Shown in pieces: positions 7,938 to 16,685 of a stretch of 64,000 bases of DNA. Under the pieces are notes generated by a model. The model was not told the DNA's origin. It searched no databases and saw only the letters and a list, made by a program, of their open reading frames with translations. The number at the start of each line of letters is the position of its first letter. Position 1 is the stretch's first letter. A program made the position numbers and the translations under genes. The DNA comes from Gemmatimonadaceae bacterium (GTDB taxonomy: Bacteria; Gemmatimonadota; Gemmatimonadetes; Gemmatimonadales; Gemmatimonadaceae), in the NCBI GenBank assembly GCA_036003045.1, contig DASYSS010000057.1:62001-126000 (forward strand). Reading direction: 5' to 3'.

Positions 7938-9365
7938 ATGGTCTTCCGCGTTGTCCTTCTCGCGCTGGCCGCCGGAGCGGTCGTTGCACCGCCTCCGATG
8001 CACGCTCAAGGCGGATCGCTCGGCGCCCCTTCAGCGACGCGAGCGTTTCCGGCCGACTCGGTCGTGCGGTCGATCATCAAGCAGCGCGTGGACGACAAGC
8101 GCAGCGCCGGAATCGTCGTCGGCATGCTCGACGACGACGGCCGCACACGCGTCGTCGCCTATGGTGATCCGGGCCCCGGGCAGCCGCCGCTCGACGCAAA
8201 TTCCGTCTTCGAGATCGGCTCCATCTCGAAGGTCTTCACGGCGACGGTGCTCGCCGAGCTGGTGAAGGAAGGACGGGTCCACCTCGAGGATCCGATCGAT
8301 AAGTTCCTGCCCGCGTCGGTCCACGTGCCGGAGCGCAACGGGCTGAAGATTACGCTCGGCACACTTTCCGAGCAGAACTCCGGCCTGCCGCGGATGCCCA
8401 ACAACTTCAGGCCCAAGGACCCGAAGAATCCATACGTCGACTACGGCGTGCCCCAACTCTACGACTTCGTCTCGCACTACACGTTGACGCGGGACCCCGG
8501 CGCGCAATTCGAGTACTCGAACCTCGGGGTCGGCCTCCTCGGCCATGTGCTGACGCTCATCACGAGTCAGTCGTACGAGGAGATGGAGCGGGAGCGCGTC
8601 TGGAAGCCGTTGGACATGCGAAACACCGGCGTCGTGCTCACGCCGTGGATGAAAGCACATCTCGCGCTCGGCCACGACGAGCAGGGAGCCGTGACGTCGA
8701 ACTGGGACCTCGACGCGTTGGCTGGGGCCGGCGCGATCCGGTCGACGACGAACGATATGCTCAAGTTCGCCGCGGCGAACGTGCACCCGGAGCGCGGGCC
8801 CCTGGGGCCGACGATGGCGTTCGCGCAGCAGGAGCGCGCTCCAGCGGGCGGTCCGCAACAGAAAATCGGGCTCAACTGGTTGAGCATTCACACGGCATTC
8901 GGCGACACGATCGTCTGGCACAACGGCGGAACGGGCGGTTATCGCACGTTCATAGGCCTCGCGCCCTCACGCCACATGGCGGTCGTGGTGATGTCGAACA
9001 GCGGAGGAGAGGGCGCGGACGACATCGGCATGCATCTGCTCGACCGGGGGATCCCACTGCAGCCGAAGCCGATTCCACCGAAGAAGCGCACCGCGATCGC
9101 CGTGGGCCGCGATGTCCTTCAACGATACGTTGGCACGTATCAGCTCGGACCGCAGTTGGTGCTGGAGGTCACCTTGGCGGACTCGGTGTTACAGGTCCGT
9201 CCGACGGGGCAGAACGTCGCCGACCTGTTCGCCGAGTCGGAGACTGACTTCTTTTTCAAGGTGGTCGACGCACAGATCACCTTCACGCGCGATGCACAAG
9301 GAACCGTCACCGGGCTCGTCCTCCACCAGAACGGCGCCGATCTTGCCGCCAAGCGCATCCGATAG
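7938..9365 (+). CDS. Exported serine hydrolase, class C beta-lactamase fold
   Basis: The 475-residue protein has a signal peptide (residues 1-23, ending AQ) and the three active-site motifs of the AmpC/D,D-peptidase superfamily: Ser95-x-x-Lys98 (SISK), Tyr193-Ser-Asn and His328-Asn-Gly. A C-terminal beta domain follows, as in many beta-lactamase-related esterases and peptidases. It probably acts in the periplasm on a peptide, ester or amide; true beta-lactamase activity cannot be assumed. I chose the ATG at 7938, preceded by GAGAG, because the signal peptide begins there although the frame is open further upstream. Confidence 0.88.
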   Translation: MVFRVVLLALAAGAVVAPPPMHAQGGSLGAPSATRAFPADSVVRSIIKQRVDDKRSAGIVVGMLDDDGRTRVVAYGDPGPGQPPLDANSVFEIGSISKVFTATVLAELVKEGRVHLEDPIDKFLPASVHVPERNGLKITLGTLSEQNSGLPRMPNNFRPKDPKNPYVDYGVPQLYDFVSHYTLTRDPGAQFEYSNLGVGLLGHVLTLITSQSYEEMERERVWKPLDMRNTGVVLTPWMKAHLALGHDEQGAVTSNWDLDALAGAGAIRSTTNDMLKFAAANVHPERGPLGPTMAFAQQERAPAGGPQQKIGLNWLSIHTAFGDTIVWHNGGTGGYRTFIGLAPSRHMAVVVMSNSGGEGADDIGMHLLDRGIPLQPKPIPPKKRTAIAVGRDVLQRYVGTYQLGPQLVLEVTLADSVLQVRPTGQNVADLFAESETDFFFKVVDAQITFTRDAQGTVTGLVLHQNGADLAAKRIR

Positions 9366-9406
9366 TTCGCAGTTCGGAATCTTACCACTTTAGGCGGAGG
9401 CTTCAG

Positions 9407-9829
9407 ATGCGGCGGTTACTCTTGCTGGCGACGCTCCCACTCGCCCTCATGGCATGCGGCAGCGACAACGACAACACGCCGACGATCGTGTCTTTGGCGG
9501 GGACATGGAATCTCACGACGGCGAACGGCGCGGCGCTTCCGTTCACGATCTCGAATACCGGGGGCACGAAGGTCGAGCTCCTGGGCGCGAGCGTCGTGGT
9601 GACGTCAACCGGCACATTCACGGGGACCGAGTCGATTCGAACCACGGTCGGCACGGGAACGCCCACGACGTCGACGCTCCCCTTGGCGGGAACCATCAGC
9701 GCGAGCGGGACACTGGTCACCGTGACGCTCACCGGCTCGACCGCGGTGCAAGGAACGCTCACCGGCACCACGCAGTTCTCGTACAAGGATCCCACGACTC
9801 AAGCGACATTTGTGTTTGTAAAGCAGTAG
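9407..9829 (+). CDS. Small lipoprotein, Thr/Gly-rich beta domain
   Basis: A 140-residue product with a lipoprotein signal (LPLALMACGSDND; lipid cysteine at residue 17) and a Thr-rich repetitive beta-strand domain of about 110 residues. A strong Shine-Dalgarno sequence (GGCGGAGG) precedes the ATG. It lies 41 bases after the serine hydrolase gene and may share its transcript. A strong hairpin terminator follows. Function unknown. Confidence 0.75.
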   Translation: MRRLLLLATLPLALMACGSDNDNTPTIVSLAGTWNLTTANGAALPFTISNTGGTKVELLGASVVVTSTGTFTGTESIRTTVGTGTPTTSTLPLAGTISASGTLVTVTLTGSTAVQGTLTGTTQFSYKDPTTQATFVFVKQ

Positions 9830-9853
9830 ATACGCATTAGTGACATAGGACAC

Positions 9854-9888
9854 AGAGCGTACGCGGCCCTTGCGGCCGCGTACGCTCT
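9854..9888 (+). terminator. Strong 15-base-pair hairpin terminator
   Basis: A perfect 15-base-pair stem (AGAGCGTACGCGGCC with its complement at 9874-9888) closes a five-base loop just after the lipoprotein gene. The tail TTGTGT is only moderately T-rich. Confidence 0.75.
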
Positions 9889-9906
9889 TGTGTACAGTGC
9901 GGCGTG

Positions 9907-10641
9907 ATGCCGCCACGCCGTCGCCCTCCGGGATTGTCGAGGGAACTCACACGCGCCGTCGGTCTTAGCGTCGCGCTCGCCGTGCCGTGCACGGCGCAGG
10001 AGACCGGGGCGGCCTCGAGTGCTCACCGCCACGCGGTCGTTGTATCGGGCGACGCCGGCTCGCTGCCGAATGCGTTCCAGGACCCAGGGTGTGGGGACGT
10101 GACCGGTGATTATGTCCCCGAGGTAGGTGTGGGCGCGTCTGTCATCGATCGTCTTACGTCGAGTTTTTTTCTTGCGGCTGACGTACGGGTGAGCTCCGGG
10201 TTCGTGGCGGTGGGCTGCGAAACGATAATCCCCTCTCCGATCGAAGTAGCACCGGGCATCTGGGAGACTCGCTACGGGTTCCGGCGAGCACCCGGAACCC
10301 CGCAGGTCCCGCTCATACGGAATCTCCTTCGAGCGGGCTTCGAGACGCCGGCCAATTATCCAGCCATCATCCGCGCGGCGCTCGGTGGCGGCTTCATCTG
10401 GAGCAGCCGGTCCGTTCCGATGGCGACCGCGTCGGTCGCCCTCAGCTCGAGCGGTGCTGGGAGACGCCTCTTCGTTGAGGCAGAGCGGGACATCGCATGG
10501 TTTCGCCTTGCCGAAAACCGATCGCAGTTCCGGCAGGACTCGATCGGCGCTCGAACGCCGCTCGCCGACTATGTCGTCACGCGAAAGACTCATCCCGCGT
10601 GGACGACGGTGCGGCTCGGTTTCGAGTGGCCTTGGGCGTGA
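9907..10641 (+). CDS. Exported protein, possible outer-membrane beta barrel
   Basis: The 244-residue protein has a signal-like N-terminus ending in AVPCTAQE and then alternating polar/hydrophobic strands, finishing with an aromatic residue pattern (RLGFEWPWA) seen in small outer-membrane barrels. A GTG directly before the ATG (9904) is an alternative start. No family is recognised. It follows the terminator and so forms its own unit, converging with the small membrane protein gene. Confidence 0.6.
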   Translation: MPPRRRPPGLSRELTRAVGLSVALAVPCTAQETGAASSAHRHAVVVSGDAGSLPNAFQDPGCGDVTGDYVPEVGVGASVIDRLTSSFFLAADVRVSSGFVAVGCETIIPSPIEVAPGIWETRYGFRRAPGTPQVPLIRNLLRAGFETPANYPAIIRAALGGGFIWSSRSVPMATASVALSSSGAGRRLFVEAERDIAWFRLAENRSQFRQDSIGARTPLADYVVTRKTHPAWTTVRLGFEWPWA

Positions 10642-10686
10642 TTCGGGGCGGATTCGAATCGAAATGCCGTTGCGTTGGAGCCGGCC

Positions 10687-10905
10687 TCAGAGCGCCTTGA
10701 GTCTTCCCTCGAAGTAGCCGAGCACCGTCATCACGAGCATCACGCCGGCGAGAACGAACCAGCCTACCGCCAGCAGCCACCGCGGATACTCGCGCACCGG
10801 CAACACGCTCGAAAACAACAACGCGATCCCGATGAGGATCGCGTCGACGAAAACTCCGAGAACGGCTCCGGACGCTGCGCTCCACCAGATGACGGTCGCG
10901 CGCAT
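10687..10905 (-). CDS. Small two-helix membrane protein
   Basis: A 72-residue product with two hydrophobic helices (about residues 10-36 and 42-64). The ATG at 10905 lies 9 bases after the stop of the L,D-transpeptidase gene, so the two are cotranscribed. No known family; it may be an accessory of the envelope enzyme. It lies inside a longer open frame, most of which shadows the transpeptidase gene. Confidence 0.6.
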   Translation of the reverse strand: MRATVIWWSAASGAVLGVFVDAILIGIALLFSSVLPVREYPRWLLAVGWFVLAGVMLVMTVLGYFEGRLKAL

Positions 10906-10913
10906 CGCGGCGG

Positions 10914-11465
10914 TCAGGGCTTGATCTGGATCGGCGCTCCCTTCGGCACGGCGGTGAAGATCTCGTCGATTTCCGCGTCCGTCACCGCGATGCACCCTTC
11001 CGTCCAATCGACATCGGCCTGCGCCGCTCCCACGCTCTTGTAGACCGGCGGCAGCCCGTGGATCATGATGTCGCCGCCCGGCGAGACGCCCATCTTCCTC
11101 GCCTGCTGAACGTGTATGGCATCCGGATACGAGATGTGCAGCGCGAGATGGTATTTGCTCTGACCGTTCTTGTAGTCGACGAAGTAGAGACCTTCGGGAG
11201 TGCGCCCGTCGCCGCGCTTCACTTTGTCGCCGACGGGCTGTCCGCCGAGCGCGATGCGGTACGTGCGGACGGCGATTCCCGTCTGATAGAGCGTAAGAGT
11301 TCGCTTGCCCTTCTCGACGACGATGCTGTCGGCGATGATGTGGCTGCGCACGCCGGTCACGGGCGTGACCTTGACCGTCGGCGTCCCGGATCGCGTGATC
11401 GAAACGGCGGAATCTCCAGCGGGGACGACGAGCGCGGCAGCGAGGCCGACCAGCGGAAGGAGCAT
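10914..11465 (-). CDS. L,D-transpeptidase (YkuD family)
   Basis: This 183-residue secreted protein has a short signal peptide (residues 1-20) and a YkuD catalytic domain with His-Gly (136-137) and the nucleophile motif TEGC (Cys158). Such enzymes form 3-3 cross-links in peptidoglycan or attach proteins to it in the periplasm. It starts a two-gene unit with the small membrane protein downstream. Confidence 0.9.
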   Translation of the reverse strand: MLLPLVGLAAALVVPAGDSAVSITRSGTPTVKVTPVTGVRSHIIADSIVVEKGKRTLTLYQTGIAVRTYRIALGGQPVGDKVKRGDGRTPEGLYFVDYKNGQSKYHLALHISYPDAIHVQQARKMGVSPGGDIMIHGLPPVYKSVGAAQADVDWTEGCIAVTDAEIDEIFTAVPKGAPIQIKP

Positions 11466-11619
11466 GCGACCAATACCTGCGACGGAAGGAACGCGTCCTA
11501 CCTCTGACGCGTGAGATCAGGATTGATGCCCCAATATACGGTGCCGTTCGCCGAACGTTCCAGGGTAGACCCCGGACCTTTGGCCACCGAGCGGACCCGG
11601 CCGCAGGACCCACGGGCGG

Positions 11620-12171
11620 CTACGCGCGTTTCTTGAGCCGCTCGAGGTACGCTTTCCGTGCCTTTGCCACCTTCGGCGCGATCACGATCTGACAGTACGG
11701 TTGGTTGGCGTTGTTCGCGTAGTAATCCTGATGGTATTTCTCGGCCGAGTAGAACGCTGACGCCGGCACCACCTGAGTGACGATCGGATCCGCCCACACA
11801 TGCTCGCGCGTGAGCTCGGCGATCGTCGACTCGGCCGTCTCTTTTTGCTGGCGCGAATGGTAGAGGATGACCGACCGATACTGCGTGCCCACGTCCCCGC
11901 CCTGCCGGTTGAGCGTGGTCGGGTCGTGGATGGTGAAGAACACGCGGAGCAGGTCGCGGTACGAAATCTCCTCCGGGTCGAACGTCACCTGCACGACTTC
12001 GGCGTGGCCGGTGAGACCGGAGCACACGTCGCGGTACGTCGGGTTGAGATAGTCGCCGCCCGCGTAACCCGACTCGACGCGCTCGACGCCGCGCAGCTCG
12101 CGGAAGATGGCGTCGAGGCACCAGAAGCAGCCCCCGCCGAGCGTCGCGACTTCTCGTGTGTGTTCGCTCAT
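11620..12171 (-). CDS. msrA: Peptide methionine (S)-S-oxide reductase
   Basis: The 183-residue protein has the MsrA signature GGGCFWCLD (nucleophile Cys15, with Cys18 in the same motif), the GYAGG motif and the GDVGTQYRS segment that binds methionine sulfoxide. It repairs oxidised methionine using thioredoxin. The length is normal and no MsrB domain is fused. It is transcribed divergently from the RDD-SpoIIM gene. Confidence 0.97.
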   Translation of the reverse strand: MSEHTREVATLGGGCFWCLDAIFRELRGVERVESGYAGGDYLNPTYRDVCSGLTGHAEVVQVTFDPEEISYRDLLRVFFTIHDPTTLNRQGGDVGTQYRSVILYHSRQQKETAESTIAELTREHVWADPIVTQVVPASAFYSAEKYHQDYYANNANQPYCQIVIAPKVAKARKAYLERLKKRA

Positions 12172-12254
12172 GGTTCCTTTCCTCGCTTCCGCAACTTAGA
12201 GGCGGGGGGAATGCCGGGCTTGCCCGCGATCGGCGAGCCGTGCATGCTCCGCGC

Positions 12255-14117
12255 ATGGCTGAGCGACTCGCCGAAACGGTAGACATCGAGACCCCGGAGC
12301 TCGTCGTCGTCAGCTATACGCTGGCAGGCGTCGGTTCGCGCATCGCGGCGGGGTTGATCGATTTATTCGTCTGTGCCGCGCTCCTGTTCGCTGTCATCCT
12401 GCTCGCGGTTTTCGTGGGGTCGCCGGTCAGCCCCGAGGAGCTCGCCCGCGGCAGCACGTCGACGGCGTGGGCCTCGGCAGTCGTTGTGTTCATGCAGTTC
12501 GCCATCCTCTGGGGCTACTACCTGCTGTGCGAGGGCCTGTTCGACGGACGCACGGTCGGCAAGCGGCTGCTCGGACTGCGCGCCGTTCGCGACGGCGGCT
12601 ACTCCGTGGGATTTGCCGCGTCGGCGGTGCGCAATCTCATGCGCATCGTTGACCTGCAGCCGCTCTTCACATACCTCGTTGGGATCGCCGGCATCGCGAT
12701 CTCGAAGTCGGGCAAGCGACTCGGCGACGTCGTCGCGGGAACGATCGTCGTGCGCGAAGCCATGGTGAACCAGCCCATCGCACGCGTCGAGCCGGCGCGA
12801 GACACCGAGCTCGCCGTCGCACCCGCCACCGCGCTGCTCGACGACGCCGAGTACCAGCTGCTCGATCGCTGGGCAGCGCGCCGCGGTGACCTGGATCCCG
12901 ACCGACGCGCGGCGCTGACTCGCCAAGTCGGCGCGCGATTGAAAAACGTCGTCGGCGAAGTGGACGATCGGGAGCTGAGCGGCACGTTGTCGCGACTGCT
13001 GGCGAGCGAACGCCGCGCACGCGAGCGCGGGGTCGCGGCGCGTGGCGCGACGGGCGCCAGCCGAGAGCGCTACGCGATCGTCACCACACGGTCGCCGCGC
13101 TGGATCGCGTTCGCCGCACAGTTGACGGCGGCGCAACGGCGAGGCCTCAAATCGTTCACCGAGGCGCAGGTGAAGGAGTTCGTCGAGGAGTATCGCGCGT
13201 TGTCGACCGACCTCGCACGTTTGCGAACGGCGACGCGCGGGTCGGCGAGCGACGAGCTTTTCTACCTCGGCCGGCTCGTGACCGGCGCGCACAATCTGCT
13301 GTATCGCGATCGGCGCAACACGTTCGGTGAGATCATGCGCTTCATCGCGATCGACGTTCCGACCGAAGTGCGGCGCTCCGTGGTCCCGATCGCGCTCGGC
13401 GCGGCGTTCCTCTTCGGTCCCGCGGCGATCGCGTGGACGGCCGTCATGCGCAATCCCGACATCGCGCCGACGTTCATCCCGACGTCGATGCTCGACCGCG
13501 CCGAGGAAGGCGTCGAGCGCGCGAAGCACCAGGCGGGCTACATCCCCGACCCCGAAGTCTTTCGCCCGCTGATGGCGAGCAAAATCATCGCCAACAACGT
13601 GCAGGTGACGTTCGCCGTCTTCGCGTTCGGCATCACCGCGGGCATCGGTAGCTTGCTGATGCTGGTCCTGAACGGCGTCTCGCTCGGCGGCGTGATGGGG
13701 CTCTATCAGTCGAAGGGGATTCTCACGTTGATCGTCGCCTTCGTCGCGCCGCACGGCGTGCTCGAGCTCTCCGCGATCTGCATCGCCGCCGGCGGCGGCT
13801 TTCTCATCGCCGCCGCCATGCTCATCCCCGGCGACCGCACGCGGCGCCGCGCACTCGTCGAGAACGGCCGCCGCGCCATGAAGCTCATCTCTGCGTCGAC
13901 TCTCTTCCTGATCGTCGCCGGTTCGCTCGAGGGCATGGTGTCACCGATTCCAAACTGGCCGCTCTGGGCCAAGCTCGCGGTGTCCGCCGCTACACTGGTG
14001 CTGATGATCGCGTACCTCACCGGCGGAGCTTCACGGCGGCGCCCGCTCGCGGCGGTCGAGACAACCCCTGCGTTGGTGCCCGACGAAAAGCCGCTGTTGT
14101 CGCTCGCGAGTCGTTGA
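12255..14117 (+). CDS. RDD - SpoIIM (DUF95) fusion membrane protein
   Basis: The 620-residue product joins two membrane modules usually encoded separately. Residues about 15-165 form an RDD domain (Arg/Asp-rich helices, FDGRTVGKRLLGLR); a soluble linker (about 190-370) follows; the C-terminal third is a stage-II-sporulation-M (SpoIIM/DUF95) domain with at least five helices. In many bacteria RDD and SpoIIM genes sit beside MoxR-DUF58 genes, as here, on the convergent strand. The organism shows no sign of sporulation, so the name reflects ancestry only. The ATG at 12255 is where similarity starts. Confidence 0.88.
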   Translation: MAERLAETVDIETPELVVVSYTLAGVGSRIAAGLIDLFVCAALLFAVILLAVFVGSPVSPEELARGSTSTAWASAVVVFMQFAILWGYYLLCEGLFDGRTVGKRLLGLRAVRDGGYSVGFAASAVRNLMRIVDLQPLFTYLVGIAGIAISKSGKRLGDVVAGTIVVREAMVNQPIARVEPARDTELAVAPATALLDDAEYQLLDRWAARRGDLDPDRRAALTRQVGARLKNVVGEVDDRELSGTLSRLLASERRARERGVAARGATGASRERYAIVTTRSPRWIAFAAQLTAAQRRGLKSFTEAQVKEFVEEYRALSTDLARLRTATRGSASDELFYLGRLVTGAHNLLYRDRRNTFGEIMRFIAIDVPTEVRRSVVPIALGAAFLFGPAAIAWTAVMRNPDIAPTFIPTSMLDRAEEGVERAKHQAGYIPDPEVFRPLMASKIIANNVQVTFAVFAFGITAGIGSLLMLVLNGVSLGGVMGLYQSKGILTLIVAFVAPHGVLELSAICIAAGGGFLIAAAMLIPGDRTRRRALVENGRRAMKLISASTLFLIVAGSLEGMVSPIPNWPLWAKLAVSAATLVLMIAYLTGGASRRRPLAAVETTPALVPDEKPLLSLASR

Positions 14118-14134
14118 ACACCGACCGCTTCCGC

Positions 14135-14238
14135 GGCGAGACTTGGGGTGGAACTGTCTTCCGCGGACCAGTGAAGTATTGCCGACACTGCCCGGCAATA
14201 CTTCCTCGGCTCCGCTCCAGACAGTCCCACCCCTCGCC
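14135..14238. other. Long imperfect hairpin element between convergent genes
   Basis: About 35 pairs can form across 104 bases: GGCGA/TCGCC (14135-14139 with 14234-14238), GGGGTGG/CCACCCC, ACTGTCT/AGACAGT, GCGGA/TCCGC and an 11-base-pair tip AAGTATTGCCG (14174-14184) with CGGCAATACTT (14193-14203). No T-run follows on either strand. It could be a structured RNA, a palindromic mobile remnant or a bidirectional transcription stop. Confidence 0.55.
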
Positions 14239-14295
14239 TTCCACTAGACTCACGCCCTTCAGATCTCGCGCTGTGCCTGGCGCTGCCGCCTGACC

Positions 14296-14346
14296 CTGAC
14301 GACTAGAGTGACCGTCCCGCGCAGCGATCTCGTTTAAGCCACTCCG
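14296..14346. repeat. 51-base interspersed repeat, copy 1
   Basis: This stretch matches 35050-35100 at 44 of 51 positions, with a shared core GAGTGAYCGTCCCGCG. Both copies lie between the 3' ends of convergent genes. Confidence 0.7.
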
Positions 14347-14361
14347 CGCTCTTTAACGCAC

Positions 14362-15720
14362 TCACAGCTGCCCTCGCGCCTTGATCTCCAGATATCGATT
14401 GACTACGGTGGCAGCCATGCGCGCCGGGGAGACGTCGAGCACGACGAGGCCGGCGCCGCGCATGCGGGCGAGCGCTTCGTCGCGTTCGCGCACCAGCTCC
14501 TCGGCTGCAGCACTGCGATAGAGCGCGGTCGCGCCTTCGGTGCTCGGCTTGGCCGCGACCATCAATGCTTCGTTTTGAATCGCGACGACGACGAGCAGGT
14601 GGCGCTGGGCCGAGCGGCCAGCGTACGCGATGAAGTTCTTCGCCGAGCGCACGCTCACGACGTCGGTGAAGAAGACCACCAATGCGCGCCGCCGCTGTGA
14701 AGTCGCGAGGACGCGGAAGGCCGATAGGTAGTCCGGCTCGGTGAGCGTTGCTTCGAGTCCGCTCAAGGAGCGGTGCAGCGCGCGCAGGGCGCGGTCGCCG
14801 CGCTGCGGCGGGACCGACGCGCGAATCTGATCGTCGAAGGCGACGAGCCCGACGCGATCGCCGCTCGTCGCCGCCACATCGCTCAACACGAGCGCGGCGG
14901 AGAGCACGTGCTCGAAGCGCGAATAGTGTCCGGCGAGCTGAGTCATCGCGCGTCCGCAGTCGATGAGCGAGAGCACTGTCTGCGATCGCTCGATCGTCTG
15001 TTCGCGGCTGATCAGGCGGCCATGCCGCGCGGTCGCTTTCCAATCGAGCAGGCGCGGATCGTCGCCCGGGACGTAGTCGCGCAGGCCGGCGAACGCGGTG
15101 CCTTCACCGCGCAATTTGAGCGCGCGAACCCCCGCCTCGCTCAGGCGATTCTGGAGCGCGAGGAGTCGAAACCGGCGCACGTTCGTGAGCGACGGGACGA
15201 CCGTGATCGACTCGTCCGTCTTCGGCGGCGTGACGACGATGCGCGCCAGCAAACCGAGCGGAGTGACGATGCGCATCGCGATCGGTCCAAGCGCGTACCG
15301 GCCGCGCGTCTCGCCAACGACGCTCAGCGCGAGCGAACGTTCGTCGAGCGGCGGCACGTCGTGCTCGCCGGCGCCAAGCTCCCCGGAGATTCCTTCGGGA
15401 ATGCGGTCGTACAGCGTCGCACGCGCGGACCACGCCCACGACGAGCGCAGCGTGTAGGTGATGTCGGCGGCGTCGCCGAGTCCCAGCATGTCCGGAGCAC
15501 CGCGCTCGACGACGATAGCGTAGCGGCGCGGCAGGAGCAGGTAGTCGGCAAGCGCTGCGACGGCGATCGCCGCGATCAGCGCGAGCGCGAGCTTCGCGCC
15601 GACGACCGGAACGATCCACGCGACCGCGGCGGCGAGCACGACGCCGGCGAGCCGCCGCGTCGGATAGATCCGCCACCACGGACGTTTCGCCTGCAGGCGC
15701 GCCCACCAACCGGCTGCCAT
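14362..15720 (-). CDS. DUF58 domain protein (von Willebrand-like)
   Basis: The 452-residue protein has two hydrophobic helices near the N-terminus (about residues 25-65) and a C-terminal DUF58 domain with the RDYVPGDDPRLLDWKATAR motif. DUF58 proteins adopt a vWA-like fold and are partners of MoxR AAA+ ATPases, probably in remodelling envelope or metal-dependent complexes. It is the last gene of a five-gene operon; its ATG overlaps the MoxR stop codon (ATGA). Confidence 0.93.
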   Translation of the reverse strand: MAAGWWARLQAKRPWWRIYPTRRLAGVVLAAAVAWIVPVVGAKLALALIAAIAVAALADYLLLPRRYAIVVERGAPDMLGLGDAADITYTLRSSWAWSARATLYDRIPEGISGELGAGEHDVPPLDERSLALSVVGETRGRYALGPIAMRIVTPLGLLARIVVTPPKTDESITVVPSLTNVRRFRLLALQNRLSEAGVRALKLRGEGTAFAGLRDYVPGDDPRLLDWKATARHGRLISREQTIERSQTVLSLIDCGRAMTQLAGHYSRFEHVLSAALVLSDVAATSGDRVGLVAFDDQIRASVPPQRGDRALRALHRSLSGLEATLTEPDYLSAFRVLATSQRRRALVVFFTDVVSVRSAKNFIAYAGRSAQRHLLVVVAIQNEALMVAAKPSTEGATALYRSAAAEELVRERDEALARMRGAGLVVLDVSPARMAATVVNRYLEIKARGQL

Positions 15721-16685
15721 CAGGTCGGCGCGACGACGCGAGTCAGCAGCGTGGAAAGGACTTCGTCGGTCGTCCTTCCTTCGACGCCGAGCTCCGGTGC
15801 GAGGATCACACGATGCCGGAGCACGGACAACGCGCGGGCCTTCACGTCGTCCGGCGTGGCGAAATCGCGGCCGTCCATCACCGCGCCGGCGCGCGACGCC
15901 CGCATCAGCGCCACGCTCGCCCGCGGCGACGCGCCGAGCACGAAACTCGGGTCGTCGCGCGTGGCTCGGGTGATCGACGCGATGTACTCGCGCACTTCGG
16001 GAGCCACGCGAACCTGGTCGACCAGTTGCCTACACTGGCGCGCCTGCTCGGCGGAGAGCACCGGCTCGACGATCGCCATCGCCCCGCCCTTCTCCGGATC
16101 GAATCCCGATTCGTGGATCTCGAGCATCTTCGCTTCGGCCTCGGCCGACGGATACCCGACGACGACCTTCATGAGGAAGCGGTCGAGCTGCGCCTCGGGA
16201 AGCGGGAACGTGCCCTCGTGCTCCACGGGATTCTGCGTCGCCAGCACGGTGAAGAGCTGATCCAAGGGGCGGCTCGTGCCGTCGGCCGTCACCTGGCGCT
16301 CGGCCATCGCCTCGAGCAGCGCCGCCTGCGTTTTCGCCGGCGCGCGGTTGATCTCGTCGGCGAGCAGCAGATCGGTGAATACGGGGCCGGGCTGAAACTC
16401 GAAGCCGCGCACCGGGTCGCGATAGAGCGACACGCCGGTGACGTCGGCCGGCATGAGATCCGGAGTGAACTGGATGCGAGTGAACCGCACGGCGAGCGCG
16501 TTGGCGATCGCGCGTACGAGTAGGGTCTTCGCTGTCCCCGGCACGCCTTCGATCAGCGCGTGGCCGCGAGCGAGGAACGTCGCCAGCACGTCCTCGATCG
16601 CGGCGTCCTGTCCTACGATGCGCGTCGAGACGGCGTCGCACACGCGTTTCGCCAGCTCCGCCCCTTCCTGAACGGTGAGTGTCAT
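15720..16685 (-). CDS. MoxR family AAA+ ATPase
   Basis: This 321-residue ATPase has a Walker A motif (GVPGTAKT), a Walker B/ADEINRAP segment, the sensor motif ATQNPVEHEGTFPLPEAQLDRF typical of MoxR (given here only as a family landmark), and a lid domain. It probably acts as a chaperone with the DUF58 protein. Both ends overlap neighbours by ATGA, showing tight translational coupling. Confidence 0.96.
   Translation of the reverse strand: MTLTVQEGAELAKRVCDAVSTRIVGQDAAIEDVLATFLARGHALIEGVPGTAKTLLVRAIANALAVRFTRIQFTPDLMPADVTGVSLYRDPVRGFEFQPGPVFTDLLLADEINRAPAKTQAALLEAMAERQVTADGTSRPLDQLFTVLATQNPVEHEGTFPLPEAQLDRFLMKVVVGYPSAEAEAKMLEIHESGFDPEKGGAMAIVEPVLSAEQARQCRQLVDQVRVAPEVREYIASITRATRDDPSFVLGASPRASVALMRASRAGAVMDGRDFATPDDVKARALSVLRHRVILAPELGVEGRTTDEVLSTLLTRVVAPT

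Noticed and set aside
12255-14117. Sporulation function for the SpoIIM part
   Set aside because: SpoIIM/DUF95 domains are common in non-sporulating bacteria, and no other sporulation gene is present.
14773-16260. 495-codon open frame on the plus strand
   Set aside because: It is antisense to the DUF58 and MoxR genes, both certain.
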